DNA from: JBBSDV01 sp038240335
GTDB lineage: Bacteria; Chloroflexota; Dehalococcoidia; DSTF01; JACRBR01
Reading direction: 5' to 3'
Assembly: GCA_038240335.1 (NCBI GenBank)
Contig: JBBSDV010000127.1
Location: 1-9,913 of the forward strand
Length of the DNA stretch: 9,913 nt
A program made the position numbers and the translations under genes. Under the pieces are notes generated by a model, which was not told the DNA's origin, made no database searches, and was given only the letters and a program-made list of their open reading frames with translations. Shown piece after piece: positions 7,188 through 9,913 of this stretch (position 1 is the stretch's first letter; each line of letters begins with the position of its first letter).

Positions 7188-7245
7188 CGTACATCAGAGT
7201 ACGTCTCGTCCGTTGAGATCGCGTCGATCTGCGGTGAAGCCGCAG
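7188..7245 (-). other. Two further short hairpins in the flippase-glycosyltransferase gap
   Basis: In the 149-base gap between the two genes, CGTAC at 7188-7192 pairs with GTACG at 7199-7203 across six bases. CTGCGG at 7229-7234 pairs with CCGCAG at 7240-7245 across five bases. Neither is followed by a T-run on the minus strand. Together with the UUCG hairpin they make this the only structured spacer inside the operon. No convincing internal promoter is seen. Confidence 0.3.
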
Positions 7246-7279
7246 TCGAGAACCTCGCTCGCATCACGCGATCGCAGAT

Positions 7280-8866
7280 CTACGCCGCCGCCTCGTCCGC
7301 GCTCGTCCTCGACCGCACGATCGCCCGGATCTCCTTGATTTCGTCCACCGTGATCGCTCGAAAGAAAAGCGCCGCGACGACGAACGTCGCTCCCCCGAGG
7401 AACATCATCGGCAGCAGGCCAAACGGCGACACTGCGATCATCACTGCCGCCATCGGGATGCCCGCAGCGACGGAACGCATCGCCCCGTAGAGATTGTGCC
7501 GCCCAAATGTTCCGCGCTCGAGCAGCAACAACATCACGACCAGCATGAAGACTTCGATCGCCACGGACACGATGGCGGCGCCGATCGCGCCGTTACCGTT
7601 CATGTGCTGGAAATACGGGATCGCCGCGAGGTTGATGATCGGATTCAGCACGGCTGCGGCGACGGCGGCCTTCGTGCGTGGTCCCTCCTTGTCGTAGGCG
7701 ATCAGCACCGTACCGGCGACCATCGTGAATGCCGTCAGCGGAATGTGCAGCGAAAGAATGCGCAGCAGGATGATCGAGTTGTCGAATCCCGCCGGGTAGT
7801 GCAGGAACAGAATGAGCGCGTGGGCGCCGACGAGAAAGAAGACCGATGTCGGCACGCTGACGAACATCACCAGGTCGAGGCAGCGCTGAACGAGCGCGCG
7901 CGACTGCTCGCGCGTAGAGCTCGAGATCGTCGGCAGCAACGCCATCGTCACCGAGAACGGGAAGAACGTCGCGATGCCAATGAAGCGGTACGACGTGCCG
8001 TACCAGCCGACGACGTCGTCGTTCGTCATGAGCGACAGCATCGTGATGTCGATCGTGCCGTAGATCAGCAGCGAGACACCCCAGATCAGGAACGGCAACC
8101 CTCCACGAAGGATCGCTCGGCACTCTTTCGCATCGATGCGCCCTGATATGCCAATCACCTGCAGGAAGTAGATGACGATGATGCCGCCGGAAACTGCGTT
8201 CGCGGCTAGCAGGATGATCGCGTAGGTGATCATTCCCTCACCGGCGAGCACGACCGCGACGATACCAAGCACCCCCGAGAGCACCTTCTCGGCGATCGCG
8301 GCGACCGACGTAAGCGTCATCCGCTCGAGTCCCTGCAATGCGGCGGAGCAGGTGTTGCCGACGGCGTTGACGCACAGGCTGCCGGCGAGGATGTACACGA
8401 CCTCGCGAGTCGCACGGGGATAATGCAAGAGATTCACGAAGGCGACCATGATCACGAGCGCCACCAGCACAAGCGGCACGCGCGTCACGAGCGCATTGAA
8501 GGCGACGTGAGCCCCCTGTTTCGGATTGCGCGCGATCTCTCGCGTGATGTATCGCTCCGACCCAAACAACACGATGATGCTGAAAATGCCCGTGAAGGAC
8601 GTCGCAAACGTGAGCCGGCCGATATTGGCCTCGCCCAGGTACCGCGGCAGCACGATCGCCAGGCCCGACCCTGCGATCCAGATGGCGATCTGTGACCCGA
8701 GAACCATGACGACGTTGCGCGCGACCCGCGTCGTCCGTACGGAGGACGCCCCTGTCTCGCCGGGTACGTCTCCCGTCGTGCCATCGCACTGCGGAGCCGA
8801 CGGGCGAACGCGGTCTGAGGGTGCGTCGGTAGCTCGGGGCCGACTCTGGGTGATCATTGCCCTCAT
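7280..8866 (-). CDS. Wzx-type polysaccharide/oligosaccharide flippase
   Basis: The predicted 528-residue multi-pass membrane protein of the MOP (MATE/Wzx/MurJ) superfamily moves lipid-linked oligosaccharide from the cytoplasmic to the outer face of the membrane. About residues 1-48 form a polar cytoplasmic tail. The rest is almost continuous hydrophobic segments, roughly 12-14 helices. The first pair holds the usual family pattern PRYLGEANIGRLTFATSF (74-91), then a helix and FGSERYITREIARNP (101-115), as in Wzx/RfbX proteins. Length is slightly above the family norm because of the N-terminal tail. ATG 8866 is the longest start; ATG 8857, three codons in, has an AGGA 8 bases upstream and may be the real one. 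It is the first gene of the operon, which fits a Wzx/Wzy-type pathway, though no Wzy polymerase is in the window. The transported glycan is unknown. It ends in TAG. Confidence 0.9.
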   Translation of the reverse strand: MRAMITQSRPRATDAPSDRVRPSAPQCDGTTGDVPGETGASSVRTTRVARNVVMVLGSQIAIWIAGSGLAIVLPRYLGEANIGRLTFATSFTGIFSIIVLFGSERYITREIARNPKQGAHVAFNALVTRVPLVLVALVIMVAFVNLLHYPRATREVVYILAGSLCVNAVGNTCSAALQGLERMTLTSVAAIAEKVLSGVLGIVAVVLAGEGMITYAIILLAANAVSGGIIVIYFLQVIGISGRIDAKECRAILRGGLPFLIWGVSLLIYGTIDITMLSLMTNDDVVGWYGTSYRFIGIATFFPFSVTMALLPTISSSTREQSRALVQRCLDLVMFVSVPTSVFFLVGAHALILFLHYPAGFDNSIILLRILSLHIPLTAFTMVAGTVLIAYDKEGPRTKAAVAAAVLNPIINLAAIPYFQHMNGNGAIGAAIVSVAIEVFMLVVMLLLLERGTFGRHNLYGAMRSVAAGIPMAAVMIAVSPFGLLPMMFLGGATFVVAALFFRAITVDEIKEIRAIVRSRTSADEAAA

Positions 8867-9042
8867 CCTAGGTTCCGGCGGTTAATTCGTTGTGGATTCG
8901 GCGGTGGAGCAACGTTGAGAAGGCAGCGCTCGCATCGCTCGTTCACAAGACTCATCTCGCCTGGATCTGTCCATTCTGTCAACCCAAGCTCAACGCTTCG
9001 GCGCTACGGTTGCATACACTGAGAACGGGACGCGCGAACGAA
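8867..9042. other. Divergent intergenic region between flippase and family 2 glycosyltransferase
   Basis: These 176 bases should hold promoters for both directions. The minus strand has a consensus TTGACA at 8982-8977, but no good -10 hexamer lies 16-18 bases downstream. On the plus strand TACACT at 9015-9020 is a weak -10 candidate without a matching -35. I therefore call no specific promoter. No repeat, RNA gene or small gene is evident. Confidence 0.4.
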
Positions 9043-9913
9043 ATGTTGCAAGTCAAGAACATGAACATCGCCGCTAGCGGGGACCCCACGCCCGGTGAGG
9101 CCGTGCGGCGCATCCCGGTCGTGTCTGTCGTGGTGCCTACCCGGAACCGCGAGGCGCTGCTGCGGGAAACGCTGGCCAGCGTCCGCGCGCTCGAGGGCGA
9201 TGATGTCCGAATCGAGCTGATCGTGGTCGACAACGGCTCGACCGATGGCACGCCGGCGACAGCGGCCGCCTTTGGCGCTCGATTCACTCAGGCGGCAACG
9301 CCCGGCGCATCAGCCGCGCGCAATGCCGGCTTTCGCATCGCCACCGGCGATTACATAACCTTCCTCGACGACGATGATATCTGGTTGCCCGGCCACCTCC
9401 GCCCGCATCTCGAGATGCTTGAGGCCAGGCCCGATCTCGACGCCGTCGTCGGCCAGATTCAACTCACCGACTTCGCGCTGCGACCGATCGAAGACCCCTA
9501 TCCGGCAACGATGCCCGCAGACGGCAACGCGTTCCCGTCGTTCCTCCGCACCACCCCTCAGGTTGGAGCGACGATCGCCCGGATGTGCGTCCGCGAGACG
9601 GTCGGCTACTTCGACGAGGCGCTGATCAGCAGTGAAGACTGGGACTGGCATCTCCGCCTCGCTCTGAACCACCGGATTGGCTTCATACCGGCCCCAAGCA
9701 TCCTCTTCCGCCAGCGCCTCATGTCCACCTTCGACGACCTGCACTGGATGCGCATGTCCTATAGCCGACGCGTCTTCGTACGCAACCTCCGGCGCGCCCG
9801 GCGTCGTCAGCGGCCATCCCTGCCTTCGGCGTTTCGGACGTATGTACGGCACCGCGGCACATTCTATTGGTACTTCGCTCATAGCGCGCTCGAGCACGCG
9901 CAGGCCGGCGAGC
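9043..9913 (+). CDS. Family 2 glycosyltransferase, 3' end cut by window edge
   Basis: The frame stays open to the window end, giving at least 290 residues of a predicted cytoplasmic GT2 (GT-A fold) inverting glycosyltransferase. From ATG 9043 the motifs are VSVVVPTRNR (27-36), the nucleotide-binding DNGSTDG (63-69), F107-L-D-D-D-D-I-W114 containing the DxD metal site, and SSEDWDWHLRLA starting at 196 with the E198-D199 catalytic region. The last visible part is rich in Arg and aromatic residues and shows no membrane segment, unlike the other GT2 in the window. ATG 9061, six codons later, is an equally good start; neither has a clear Shine-Dalgarno sequence. The frame is open upstream to about 8871, but that stretch does not resemble glycosyltransferase sequence. 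It is divergent from the flippase, so it belongs to a second transcription unit that probably continues the locus to the right. Acceptor and donor are unknown. Confidence 0.9.
   Translation, partial: MLQVKNMNIAASGDPTPGEAVRRIPVVSVVVPTRNREALLRETLASVRALEGDDVRIELIVVDNGSTDGTPATAAAFGARFTQAATPGASAARNAGFRIATGDYITFLDDDDIWLPGHLRPHLEMLEARPDLDAVVGQIQLTDFALRPIEDPYPATMPADGNAFPSFLRTTPQVGATIARMCVRETVGYFDEALISSEDWDWHLRLALNHRIGFIPAPSILFRQRLMSTFDDLHWMRMSYSRRVFVRNLRRARRRQRPSLPSAFRTYVRHRGTFYWYFAHSALEHAQAGE

Noticed and set aside
3010..8299. Six copies of GCGATCGC (3010, 3051, 3699, 4139, 7268, 8292), reminiscent of the cyanobacterial HIP1 repeat
   Set aside because: This is more than base composition alone predicts. 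However, four of the six are the same in-frame Ala-Ile-Ala codon run (GCG ATC GC), so preferred codons explain most of it. A genome-wide count corrected for codon use would be needed to claim a HIP1-like element.
8871..9042. Open frame upstream of the right-hand GT2, including a CPFC pair that looks like half a zinc finger
   Set aside because: Only one CxxC pair is present, no homology to a known domain is visible, and GT2 enzymes normally start close to the VSVVVPTRNR strand. This is best read as the divergent promoter region.

Overview
The window is GC-rich bacterial DNA, by eye in the low 60s percent GC, and densely coded. It holds seven complete genes and one gene cut by the right edge. 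It carries a surface-glycan assembly locus flanked by a DUF4037 protein gene and a secreted-protein gene. No rRNA, tRNA, CRISPR, insertion sequence or phage gene is visible. The proline/threonine/alanine-rich linker of the secreted protein, the DUF4037 protein and the style of the glycosyltransferases would fit Chloroflexota or another high-GC environmental lineage. That placement is a weak inference, because no marker gene is present.

Layout, left to right. (1) A DUF4037 protein with a nucleotidyltransferase-like N-terminus lies on the minus strand at 20-1081. (2) A 155-base divergent spacer carries an extended -10 promoter reading right. (3) A membrane-anchored or secreted protein (plus strand, about 1237-2751) has a long Pro/Ala/Thr linker and a cysteine-rich beta-type C-terminal domain. 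(4) A minus-strand operon then runs from 8866 down to 2807. Its transcription order is Wzx-type flippase, family 4 glycosyltransferase, NAD-dependent sugar-nucleotide epimerase/dehydratase, a second family 4 glycosyltransferase, and a membrane-bound family 2 glycosyltransferase. (5) A divergent family 2 glycosyltransferase begins near 9043 on the plus strand and runs off the window.

How the genes work together (inference from family knowledge): the epimerase supplies a sugar nucleotide, the cytoplasmic glycosyltransferases extend a lipid-linked oligosaccharide, and the flippase moves it across the membrane. The last four operon genes are packed with overlaps or no gap (4-base overlap, abutting, 1-base overlap), which implies coupled translation. 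No initiating phosphoglycosyltransferase, polymerase, ligase or chain-length regulator is in the window, so the locus probably continues to the right.

The most useful points for a reader are start-site corrections. The first family 4 glycosyltransferase seems to start at a CTG codon at 7130 behind a strong ribosome binding site, which restores a conserved N-terminal strand that the first ATG would remove. The secreted protein should start at GTG 1237, because the upstream GTG at 1207 overlaps the apparent promoter -10 element. The epimerase should start at ATG 5991. I did not find a clearly new biological system. The least familiar protein is the cysteine-paired secreted one.
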